NCBI RefSeq assembly: GCF_024362695.1
Contig: NC_065415.1
Coordinates: 15,541,438-15,605,437 of the forward strand
Direction of reading: 5' to 3'
DNA length: 64,000 nucleotides
Source: Pectinophora gossypiella
Taxonomy: Eukaryota; Arthropoda; Insecta; Lepidoptera; Gelechiidae
Shown: piece after piece, positions 22,441 through 33,158 of the stretch
Numbering within the stretch: position 1 is the first letter of the stretch
Layout: the number at the start of each line of letters is the position of its first letter
The notes under the pieces: model-generated
Databases searched by the model: none
Told to the model about the DNA's origin: nothing
Seen by the model: the letters and a program-made list of their open reading frames with translations, nothing else
Made by a program: the position numbers and the translations under genes

Positions 22441-25347
22441 TGTACCGTCGGTGAAAAGTAATACAAGTCCAAAATTCAAGTTTTGAGAAAATCGAGTTTA
22501 AAGTAAAAAAAAATCTAGCTCGCGACTTATAAGGAATAATGGAACAGAAGTTTGATGTGTCGATAGGTGATGATGGTAGGTTTCTTTTCTAATATTTAGT
22601 TATATTTAGAACCTAAACAGTAATGGTAGAGGATCAAAATAAATTACATGTATCAGTTGACACCAACTTTTATAATGTGTAAATTGATACAAGTCTACTT
22701 ATACCTTTTTACACACATAACTATACAAAAGTCATTGTTGATATATCATATTTCAATTAATAATTTTACAGTCTTATTGTACAAAAAACAAAATGTCTTG
22801 GAAGAAAGTTTATTTTATAAAGTTGTAGAAAGGCAAAATTCTATTTATTTTCTTTAAAAAGTAAAGAAACTTAACTTATATCAATTGACACAAACGATAA
22901 ACTATAACGAATTTGTGTCAAGTGGTATAACTTGATTTATTTTTTCGGTTTTATTGTGTAAAGTGATACATGTTGCTACGAATTTCTAGTAATAAATACA
23001 TATAAAGATGGTACACGTATATGTAGTGTAAGGTGGTGATAATAAAATATTTTTGTTATGATTTTACTCTCAAAACTCATAAAAAACCGGTCAAAACCAC
23101 CACTGCTGCCCGCTACAAACACAATTTTTCCACTACACTACACCCCTAGTCAAAACCACTTTTGGTTCATTTATGCAGTCATAATCTTACGAATTCAATT
23201 ATGATAATATTTCCACCCCTAACAAATGAAGGTAAGAGAAATCATATTAAGACTGCTCATTAGGAATGTGTCGGGCTAGCCTGGCAGCATGGCCTGGAGA
23301 TAAAGGTGATGTAAGTATATTTGATTTGATTTGATTTGATGTACCTACGTAATTTTAAACCAAAATCACACAAACCGATAAGTGTTACTTCTTTCCTGCT
23401 GAAACTATTTAAAAGATTACAACTCATTCCACAATCAAAATCCCCTAAAGTAAAGTATACAGTCATGTAACACGAAGAAAATAAGCAAATCTTGCCCGGA
23501 GATCGAAGGGCGTATTTCCACAGAGGTTTTGATAATTCGATTGACAGAACGACAAACGGAGTCGAATCAATGTTGACGATAAGAATAGGTAGTGAAAATG
23601 AAGATCATTGGTTCACCTCCAAACCTATACGTTACACAGGGCTATCCTCAGGGTAGGTCTTATCACGTTTACCATGGTCTGTTATGGTTAAGTTAAACGA
23701 GCTCGTTTCCGCAAAACTCTACACGTAAGCACACGTGGGGGACTTTCCGCGTATCCTCGCGTATGGACCACTATTGTGAAGTGGGCAAACATCCCACTAT
23801 ATCATCATCATCCTCCTGCCCTTATCCAACTCTAGGTGGGGTCGGGACAACATGTATGGGCAAATATCCCATATGTAATGTTATTTACATGGGCTCAGTT
23901 TTCCGCATAAACGCAAGTGGTCTATTATGCGTGCTTTTCTTGAAAGTAGTAGTAAGCCAACTAACACCTTTCAGAAGCTCAAATACCTCCTGGGATTTTT
24001 ACAAACTTTGTGATCTGGTTTAATTAAGGGGTTGTGCCCGTGGTGTTGCCAATTATTGCTTCTAATCTAATCTATCCTACAAGATCCCACTGCTGGGCAA
24101 AGGCCTCCCCTTCCTCTTTCCATTTTTCACGTGCGTAATTCTCTCTTATGTATTCAAAATACAGAAAAAAAATATTAACGGTGGTGCTCAGAGTTCAGAG
24201 TAGTTATTCCCTTTATAAAGATGAGGAAGCTCGACAAATTTACACCATTTAACGTGTTTGAGAAACTGGTAATCTTCTCTTGAGAAGATGTGGCAGATCC
24301 CGATGCTGCCGATGCCGAGTTGGATCCCAGTGGGACCTTAAACCCAAAAGTATGTACGATCATCTACGGCTGTGTAGGTTCAAAAATACCACAACCAGCG
24401 CTTGCATCAAAGATCTAACCAGCGTGTATTTAATGGCTTGCATATTAATTGGAGCTTGATAATATTTGGAGCCATTATTTCACGTCTGCAACCTCCTTAG
24501 CAATGAAAGCAGCGTTCAATCTGCCACTGCTTAACCTGTATGTAATCAAGAAAACTATGTAAAACAGCTATGCTTCGAGCTAAGGGAAGGAGACTAACGA
24601 CAGTAATGACAAATCTCAAATACCTCTTGACTAACTGCCATGGTGATAACGACGCCATGATCAAGACCCGCAACTTATTGAGGTACTATAATTAAGTACT
24701 TACTACAAGGTGGGTATAGCAGAAAGATAAAAAACACGCTTTGGTCTGAAGTACTAACTTAACCTATACCCATTCGCAATGCGGATCAGATATGGTTTCC
24801 TGTGGCTCTAGACAAAATGGCTTACCATAGACAGGTTTATGCGGAGGTCACCCTAGGATACACACCAGTGGCGCATAAAATCGAACTTGTATGTATCATT
24901 ATACACGACACGTTATTGATATCCAAGATCGTATTTTCTGAAATATTTTGATATATAATATTAATTTATATTACTTTTCACGAAAAAATAAATTTGGTGT
25001 TTGATGTTACAACTAAAATTATATCATTAAACACGGACCGTGAGAATTCAAAGATTGCGTGTATTTTAATATATGTTGAGTTGCATTTACTTACACCAAA
25101 ATATTTAATGAAAATCTTTATTTCACTTTAATGCAAGTTAAGATGAATTATGTTACACGTGTTATAACAGCGTGAATCCTTCACAAACAGTACTTATATC
25201 ACTAAACACAAAAATTATCTCCGTATTTATAATAGCTACAGTTACGAGAATTAGACAGAAAGAAAGAGAATTTTTTGAACATGAAGTGTGTGCTAATAAC
25301 TCAAAAGTGATACAACTCGAGTTGTATTACTTTTCACCGACGGTACA
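22441..25347. mobile_element. 2.9 kb element bounded by 26 bp perfect inverted repeats
   Basis: TGTACCGTCGGTGAAAAGTA(ATACAA) at 22441-22466 is exactly mirrored at 25322-25347. Subterminal motifs like TATCAnTTGACAC recur at 22649, 22683, 22880, 22913 and 22964, with GTGATACAACTCG near the right end. No target duplication or transposase was seen. The interior has a (TTTGA)n scrap at 23320-23340 and a LINE scrap at 24070-24130. Confidence 0.55.
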
Positions 25348-25349
25348 GA

Positions 25350-26130
25350 TTGTCATGTAAATGTTCATTTAAAAGCTTGGCCTATAAGAGTGTTAATAAA
25401 TTTTCAACTTTACACTGATAACTTTTATCTTTTTATTTTTAACTAGTGCTCCACTTGCTTGGTAAATATGAAGTAAAATGTAATTGAAGAAGAAAGAAAG
25501 AAGAAGAAGAAGATAATTCTTACAAAAAGGATAGCTGCAATGTAATATCTGAAATAAACTAGGTATAATTTATCAAGATTTTCTGCTCAATTATCGTCTA
25601 AAATCCGAACATAAATGACAGTTGTGCCCCTGTGTTCAATTTTTCACTTTGATCGTCAACTCTGGGCCACCCTGGGTATAGCGTGGGCCTCATCTGCATG
25701 AGTTATTTGTAAATAAGTAACATTTTTAAAATCAGTAAAGGCACGGGTGGCAAGGGTATTAACGAACGAAAGGGGAAATTGCAGTGCATCATTCTATCCA
25801 TTTCGCTGTAGAATTTCATTATAAATTCTTTCCATGGATGGTGTAAGTAAAGAACAAAATAAATAAATATTCATATGCTAAAAAAAATATAAAAAAAAAA
25901 CACTGAGGGATTTATCATAAAAACAACATAAAAACGTAAACAGCCTGCATACATCCCACTGCTGGGCACAAGCCCCTCTCAATCAACAAAAAAGAGGAAA
26001 CAAAAAAGTGATAATATTGGCATAGGAAATATTTTCTTTCCCCTCTAGGGCCCGTACAACAGATTCCCACTCTTATAGGAAATAAATCATTATCCCGTTA
26101 TTTACAGAGTCCGCTTACTTAACCTAATAG
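25350..26130. other. AT-rich intergenic, nothing recognised
   Basis: (GAA)n at 25488-25512. No coding or repeat signal that I can name. Confidence 0.5.
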
Positions 26131-26134
26131 GTCC

Positions 26135-26275
26135 AGTTTTTTACAGAAGCGACTGCCTTTCTGACCTTCCAACCCGCGAAAGGAAAACCAGCCCAATACA
26201 GGTTAGGTCAAATACCTCCGAAAATGCATTTCTTGGGAATATGGCTACCCTCACGATGTTTTCGTAGGAAATAAA
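26135..26275 (-). repeat. SINE3 body fragment
   Basis: CCAACCCGCGAAAGGAAAACC, then AGCCCAATACAGGTTAGGTC, as in 15105 and 61900. Confidence 0.65.
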
Positions 26276-26279
26276 TATT

Positions 26280-27770
26280 AACAAAAATTTTATTACATTT
26301 TTATTGCCTTTGGAAATGGAAAACATGAGATTTAGTAGACACTAAAACCTTTAAGACTAATTAAACCGTGTTACGTCTAACTAATATACATTATAAGATG
26401 CTATACAACCTAATTTGCGGGAGCGTATGAGCAATAAATTATGGTTTTGTGTTGTATTGTAAGTATTTTTCCCACTTTATAACATAGTTTGCTCGGCCAT
26501 TAGGCCTCCTATCGGTAAAGTGTAGGTACTTAGTTTGTCTTGCACTGTATGTACCTTTATGTTCGACGGATCTAATATTTGTATTGCTAGTAATTCTCGC
26601 TTCTCACTTGAACCCTGAATGTTGAAACTCGAATCACAGGGGTCCAAAGCTCTCCGGGGTTGTTTTATAAAGCCTTAATTAATTATTGTACAGGTGAAGT
26701 GGCGCAGCGTGAAGGATTTGAAAGAACTCGACTCGTTCTATTCGTTTGTTCTCACTTACTCATTCTAATTGCCTTTTTTTATTTTTGTAATGATTGTGTA
26801 TTTTATTTATATTAAAATATAAAGCTGTCAATCACACACCTAATCCTCCTTTCGCTTCGCCGCTGTCGAGTAAACAATATAAGATTATCTGCTTTGACGT
26901 TGCCACATAAACGCTGTATAAATCATCTGATCAAGATGTAAAGGCCTATGATAATGAGATCATCATCAAGGCAGATCAAGGAAGATGCCATGGATGCTCT
27001 TTGTGAAGTAATAATAATTCAGGGATATTGCCTGTTGGTGTCACACAACATTTAGAGTAAATTGTCTTAAAGGGCTTCTACGTGTTGGCTTGTACGCACG
27101 CCTTCCAAAACTCCAGGGCTCTATAGGCCCGAGATATGGAAACGACATGCAAATAATAAATTCTTTACTTACCAAACATGCAAACAAATACAGTAAAGTT
27201 AATATTAATCAAGGCAAATATATACCCAAGTGTAGTTCAGTTAAGTGTAGTTTTATTGTTGTGTTTTAAGTAACTCTTGACACATTTTCGGAGTAATTCA
27301 GTCATATATATAAGAAAGATTTAAGTACTTAACTATAGGTATCATACATGATAAAAAGTTTTACATAGCTAATGAGTTTTGATACCTAACTTGAAATTAA
27401 TTAAGAAAATATCCGGACTTCGGCAGAGTTTCATTTAAATTTAAAAATAAGTTGATCTTCGCTCAAATAGCAAGTTCTTAATAGTTTTCAGTAATTTTAA
27501 TTAGTAATTACTTTTTCTAAGAACTTCTTTTCACTAATAATTCATTACTAAATTAATAAGTACATAATTATTTTTTATATTATAACAGTAGGTAAATTAT
27601 CGAGAGGTACCACTCCTGTATCTGACATTAATTCTTTATCACATTCTTCCTGTTAATTTTTTTTTGTAGCGGACCTTAAAAAATAATATACAGATTGTAA
27701 ATAATTAAAAACTCATTCATGTGACCGCATAATCGATGCTTGATATCCTGTTCGTTTAAAACTGTTGATG
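26280..27770. other. AT-rich intergenic upstream of the broken peptide gene
   Basis: No gene or named repeat was seen. Confidence 0.5.
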
Positions 27771-27774
27771 TAAG

Positions 27775-27855
27775 TATATAAAACGTTGGACTATTGTTTA
27801 ACGTAACACATTCATTTAAGCTTTGACGGAGAGTATTTCAAGAATTTGGACGAAG
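27775..27855 (+). promoter_or_regulatory. TATA promoter and untranslated exon 1 of the interrupted peptide gene
   Basis: TATATAAAA at 27775 is followed by a likely start near 27805-27813 (ACACATTCATTT) and an exon ending GGACGAAG|GTAAGAAAAATG at 27855. The donor closely resembles the 56.05 kb one. The acceptor just before ATG at 30254 is the nearest downstream partner, giving a 2.4 kb intron that now also carries a retroposon (28221-28409) and a MITE (29140-29415). Confidence 0.5.
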
Positions 27856-28220
27856 GTAAGAAAAATGATTTTTTAAAAAGCATTTGACACTATGAGCCCA
27901 GTAGGGCTAACAAGCGCAACGGATAAAATTTTGTCACGGTCATTTTACGGATTTTGACGATACAATTTTGTCGTTTTGTCGATTGGTGCTAATATGTGAA
28001 CCCAAATAAGTCATGTCACAAAATCACGTGGCACGCTTGTTAGGGAAATGACTTAATTTATGGATTTCGACAAGATTTATTGAATCGATCGATAATTTTA
28101 TCACGTTGCGTATGGTAGCACTACAGGGCCATAAAATATCTCACTAGGACACCTTAGTGTCATAACTATAGTCGCGCCATCAATAAAACGTATGTAGTTG
28201 TATAAAACGCTATCTCATCT

Positions 28221-28409
28221 CGATTAATTCTTTCAAATATTTTTCCTCTCAGACGACGCCCTGAGCCGAGGTTTGCTCCCAACTGGGCACCCTCAGGCCT
28301 GTTGTCTTAAACGTTTTACCGTGTGAGAGCCTTCAGCGCTCCCCATTTATCCGGCCAAGTAGTTAATGCCATCTGCGGCAAATCTACAATAAGTCACGTC
28401 AAAAAAAAA
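28221..28409 (+). mobile_element. retroposon 3' end with 12 bp target duplication
   Basis: CGATTAATTCTTTC...AAGTCACGTC and a poly-A, flanked by GCTATCTCATCT (28209-28220, 28410-28421). 5'-truncated copy of the 8.66-9.0 kb family. Confidence 0.9.
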
Positions 28410-29139
28410 GCTATCTCATCTGGTGTCTTGTTGGTTGCGCAACCAACAACCGGTTGAGATATTTTTATTTACATTTACGTTAAGTTAAATATTATTAGTG
28501 TCAATTTTATGTAATTTATGAAAACTTAATTTTGATAAAGTTATTACTTAAACTACTCTTAAAATTTGTGCTTTCTTTATTTACGTTCATTTATTTTTCG
28601 TAAAAGATAATGTTTTGGTTTTTGAACTACCTATCAAACTAAGTATACTGAAATTAGTATAGTTCGTCGGAGACCCTGCCGCGGGCGCAAGATTGTATAT
28701 TGTTGTAATTCGCTTCGCAATAGTATCCTAGCCAAGATTTTATGTTTTAAATATTCATAGTTCTTTTTAATATTAAAATATTATTTCTTATCTTAAGTCA
28801 GTTCCACCGACTCAACTCGCTTGTTTACCCCATAAAAAGTTTAACAAAGTGACTTTAAAAAATAATTGAATTGCCGCCTAAACTGTTTCTTCAGGCAATG
28901 TTGCCAGCTCTGGAAGATTTAAGATAAATCCACGGTCGCGTTCAATTTTAATTAAAAGCCTCTTGGAATTCCTTAGTCGTCAAGTGTGGGCTTAATTAAA
29001 AGAATGTCGTAGCTGGTACACAGCTACTTCAAAAATGCTTGCCAATAGAAACCTGTCTATTTATAAGAATTTCTTTGAATCTTGAAATATGAAATTAAAG
29101 CCAAGTATTTGAGGTCACGTAAGAAATGATATAATTGGG

Positions 29140-29415
29140 TCGTGTACTAGGTTCAAGATAAATTATGACATTCTGACTACTAAATAATGACAAATTAATA
29201 AAACTAACGAAAACAATTTATTTTTTTATAAATAAGTATTTAAATTATTTATGAATTTTAATCCAGAAAACGGAACAAGAACGGAACAAGTCCGAAATTT
29301 TGTCATGTTTTTCTATGACGTCACAGTGTGCTTTTTCATACAAATTCCATAGTAATTTCGTGTTTTGACGTTTAGTTAAATCTAACTGATTTGACTAGTT
29401 GGAATCTAGCCTATT
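29140..29415 (+). repeat. MITE with TGACGTCA, copy 1
   Basis: The reverse complement matches 54205-54480: TGTACTAGGTTCAAGATAAA, CTATGACGTCACA, GTAATTTCGTGTTTTGACGT, TTTGACTAGTTGGAA. Confidence 0.75.
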
Positions 29416-29419
29416 ATAA

Positions 29420-30243
29420 ATATTTAATTTTTAGATTCGAAATGCCTACCGATTTTTATTATTATTATATTCACGTTTCGTCGCTGTCAGCCATTTAGTA
29501 TATCGGATGAAAAGCTATCCGAAGCTGAAGCATATCAAAATTCTTCCGCACCGCTCGCCCTGTCAGTATTTTCAGTTTTATACGGGACCGATTTTCATTT
29601 TATCTCGAAAAAATCTGATTAAGAATTTGGCGCGTGATTCCAATGGGTGGCATCCGAATTTTTCAAATTAAAACTCAAGAATCGCTCTTCTCTTTTTTGT
29701 AATAGTGATTATATTTCCATATAAAATTTTAAAATCCTCTCAATGCATGTGGAAGAATTTTGGTTTGCTGCCACCTTTATGCCATGACGTGTAAGTTAAA
29801 AACCTATGTGTACTTACGTGTTGATTTTTTTTATACTTACGTGATTTTAAATATACATACACGTTCCTCGTGAATTACTACTTGCTAGGATAATGGCAAC
29901 TCTATTATTTAAATTGTAAATCATCATAATATCCCCAACGTTTATCCTGTTTCCATGCTTAGTTGTAGGAAGGTTTGCTTAATCTTTAAAGTTATTGACA
30001 GGTCGGACTTTTTGAAATCACTATTCTATTTATTTCTTCATTTAAATATAAAGTATACAAAAAATTAAATACTTCCGAGTTTCGTTCCAAATTTAATTAA
30101 ATTTGAATTTGGAACAATAATATAAGGAAATGAAAACTTAATAATAAATTCCTACTGTAAAATAACATTTATTTATTTGTTCCTAATAAGTATCTATTTC
30201 ACAGGTATTCTCGTATTTAATATTTTTTTGATAAGTGTATTAT
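29420..30243. other. intron sequence of the broken peptide gene
   Basis: AT-rich with no recognised element. A polypyrimidine run leads to the acceptor at 30244-30253. Confidence 0.4.
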
Positions 30244-30262
30244 TTTTTTACAGATGAAACTG

Positions 30263-32604
30263 ACACTTTCGGCTGACCGGACGGCTATTTAAAAAAATGT
30301 ATTATGACACATTAATTTTCCATACAAAATTAGGAGACGCTGAAGGACGTTCTGATTTTGTTATAAGCAAGAATAATGTGAAATATGGCACAAACGTTAC
30401 TAAACGTCGTCGTGTATAAGCGTTCTATCATAACCGTTATACTACGATCATTAGTAAAAGGAACAACGTCTAACAACGTCAACGTTTATAGAAGTTGCGT
30501 CACATGTGGGTAACATAATGTTTACAGTTTAACTAACAACATCTAATGACGAGGACGTTTGAATACGTTCTGTCACGCAATACTCAAATATAATTATTTA
30601 TTATTTTGACAACGTTTATAAACGTCGCCGTCAATAGACGCTTTTCTGAATATTTATTATAAAAATCGATAAAAAAGTTATATTTTGATCACTGAGTAAG
30701 TAAAAATATTATTTGCAACAAGAGAACAAGTCGACTTTTTCAATATACGTGTATTGGATATTTCTACTTCTCAGAGATATAATGAAACTCTATCAGCATA
30801 ATTATTGATTTCCGTCCAAAACGACAAAAGACCACGTTAAGTCATAGTCCAGGTGAGGATGCCGCCGTGGGTACTTCATCAACAGATAAAATAGAAGGTC
30901 ATCGCGGGCCACCGCTGCATACAGTGATGGAGTGGGAGTCCACTCAACATCTCGCGCGACACCGCCGCCTGCAGAAATAGAAAGGTTCCTAAGGTAGAAA
31001 TAGGCACGTTACTGCAGTTAACACTACCTGAACCTGCCGTGGACCACCCTCTGCCTTCTGGATTGTTGGCGCCTGCAGAAAACCACCCAACACCTGCCGC
31101 GTCACCGCAACCTGCAGACACTACGGACTATCCAATACCTTCGGCGTTGCCTGCAGATATAGAGACTAATTCAGCATCTCCTGCCTGACCATCGCTTGCT
31201 GATACAGAGGGCAACCTAGGACCCTCTGCGTCGTCAACATCTGCAGATATAGATAATAGTCTAGCATCTCGACAATTTCGCAGTCATTCCAGAGCTCTGA
31301 ACAGTGTTCAAGCAAACGAGAGGCAGCCAGCAAGACGCAGAATACTTTTTTTTTGACGTGACATATTGTAGATTTGCCGCAGATGGCATTAACTGCTTGG
31401 CCGGACAAATGGGGACTCACCCGGAAAAACGCAGAACATTATATTCAGTAAGAACCTAAACAGTTCATAAGAACAAACAACAACAAGAACAAGAAGTATT
31501 AAGAACATCGCCCATTTCGAAGCCGCTCCCGCGACATACAAACCAGCAGGCAACGAGTACCAAGACGCTAAACACCGCCTCGAGCTACATGTGATTGAGA
31601 AAAACCACATTAGATAATAGTACCAACATTGTATTTTGATAATGTTTCTGCAGGTGCTCTGAATTTGGTCCGTCTACTTCTGTTATAATGTATTCAAATT
31701 CAATTAAATGTTTCCCCCACACGTTGTAGACTTCTTACCGAGCACCCGTAACTGAGGACGATGTTCGACGTCCTGGTCGTTGTTTCTCACTTGATTATAC
31801 GTCTCGAGAACGGCCACGAGACGGGCAACGTTCCCACTGGAGGCACCGTTCTGCGTCCCGCCAGCCACCTCTCATTCACTTTAGCATCTCTTGAATAACT
31901 TCGAGATTGACGAGATGCTGAATTATCCTCTATATATCAGCAAACAGTGGCAATACAAGAGATGTCGGGTCACTCTCTATGCCTACAAGTGGTAGCGATG
32001 CAGGACAATGACTAAGAATTATCCACAATATCAACAATCTGCGGCGACGCAGGAAGCACCGAGTGGCCCTCCGCAGGCGCGAGCAATATAGCAGGTACAG
32101 AGGTGATGTAACAGTTGCCAAAAATTCTGTTGCTGTGAAAGTGGTAACGTAGCCATTTATGAGACGCTGAGCAGACTTCCATCCCTGCACGCAGCGGGGA
32201 CCCAGGACGAGCCACCAATACATCTGTTGATGAAGTATCCGCTTATTACGATATCACGTAAAGTTGTACGGCTCTTATCACGTAAAATTGACACATAAGA
32301 CATTTACAATGGCGCGGAGCTTACAGGATGACGTCCATCAACGTTGTGATTGTATGCGTAATAAATGTGTATGTGTGAGTGACCTCTATAAAATGACGGT
32401 AAAAACGAATGCAGCGCGGCGCTAGAGATTTGGGAATCTAATGTGTTGTGGCGCAATGACGTAGCTAATAGAAATTAGTATCGGCTGTCAGCGCTCTATC
32501 ACGTAGTGGGAATAAAATATATTTTTTCTTCGACGGGAATATACGTTGCGTCGATTTTGGTGTTTTCATTTTGACGTATAATGACGTTGCTCAGCCGAAA
32601 GTGT
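30263..32604 (+). mobile_element. 2.3 kb DNA transposon with 14 bp TIRs inside the peptide gene
   Basis: The left end ACACTTTCGGCTGA (30263-30276) is the exact reverse complement of the right end TCAGCCGAAAGTGT (32591-32604). No convincing target duplication was seen, and the boundary is uncertain by about 3 bases. Interior: left part rich in AACGT motifs (30390-30600). The 30.85-31.35 kb part reads on the plus strand as a degenerate Pro/Ala-rich frame with repeated PAD/SAD units. Another decayed part is at 31.45-32.2 kb, and a nested retroposon scrap is at about 31345-31427. No transposase motif is recognisable, so it is probably non-autonomous. Confidence 0.6.
31345..31427 (-). repeat. retroposon 3' end nested in the 30.3-32.6 kb element
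   Basis: A poly-T start, then the reverse complement of the 3' end seen at 8930-8998 and 28360-28409 (GACGTGAC...GGCCGGACAAATGGGGA). It is flanked by ACGCAGAATA on the left and ACGCAGAACA on the right, an imperfect target duplication. Confidence 0.65.
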
Positions 32605-33002
32605 TAATAGTAGCATTCTGCCTTTTCGTCGTGGTAGCTGCTGAACTGAAATGGGACGAGAGTGGTCAATACCGGTTGATTGAGACTGAACCACTGAAGT
32701 ACCGGTACTTAACTCTGCCAGCGGCAACTTACCCATTACGGTACCTTTCTTACCCGTACCAACCACTCTCATACCAACCACTTGCCATTAAACCACTGAG
32801 TTACCGATCATACCAACCATTTGTTTATTCTTACAAACAAATTAATCATGAATAATGTGACGGTTTCTGCAATTCTAGCCATGATCAATGCTATTGTATA
32901 AGTTTTATGTAAATAAAGTTGTACTGGTATTATTGTTTTTATGGTATTTTATTTTTCGTTACCAAGGTAATTACATGAAGAATAGGTAGGTACTTTTAGA
33001 AA

Positions 33003-33121
33003 TCTATACTTATAATAAATCTGTAGAGAGGTCAATTCTGTACATTAAATATTTTTTCAAAATAACTATCAGGGGGTGATAAGTGATCGATACTGATGCC
33101 AAAAATGCAATCAGTAAAATT

Positions 33122-33158
<37 letters not shown>

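Larger units (their letters stand above)
30254..32855 (+). pseudogene. secreted Tyr/Pro-rich peptide gene split by a TIR transposon, family member 5
   Basis: The acceptor and first codons lie at 30244-30262 (TTTTTTACAG|ATGAAACTG). The coding sequence resumes at about 32604 with TTAATAGTAGCATTC. Between them is a 2.3 kb element with inverted ends. Read across the element, the host sequence starts MKLLIVAF and continues in frame as a signal peptide (CLFVVVAAE) and a mature region rich in Tyr, Pro, Leu and Ser (repeats such as YQPLSYQPLAIKPLSY) to a stop at 32853-32855, with AATAAA near 32912. The 3' part has no frame damage and contains no Met, so no normal initiation can rescue it. TATA and exon 1 are at 27775-27855. 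The open 3' part suggests that the insertion is young or not fixed. It is most similar in plan to the 51.5 kb copy. Confidence 0.7.

Noticed and set aside
31166..31420. 84-residue minus-strand frame
   Set aside because: It runs across a nested retroposon junction, so it cannot be an original protein.
31930..32223. 97-residue minus-strand frame
   Set aside because: It is inside the TIR element, in a poorly conserved stretch with Leu/Arg-rich antisense composition and no motif.
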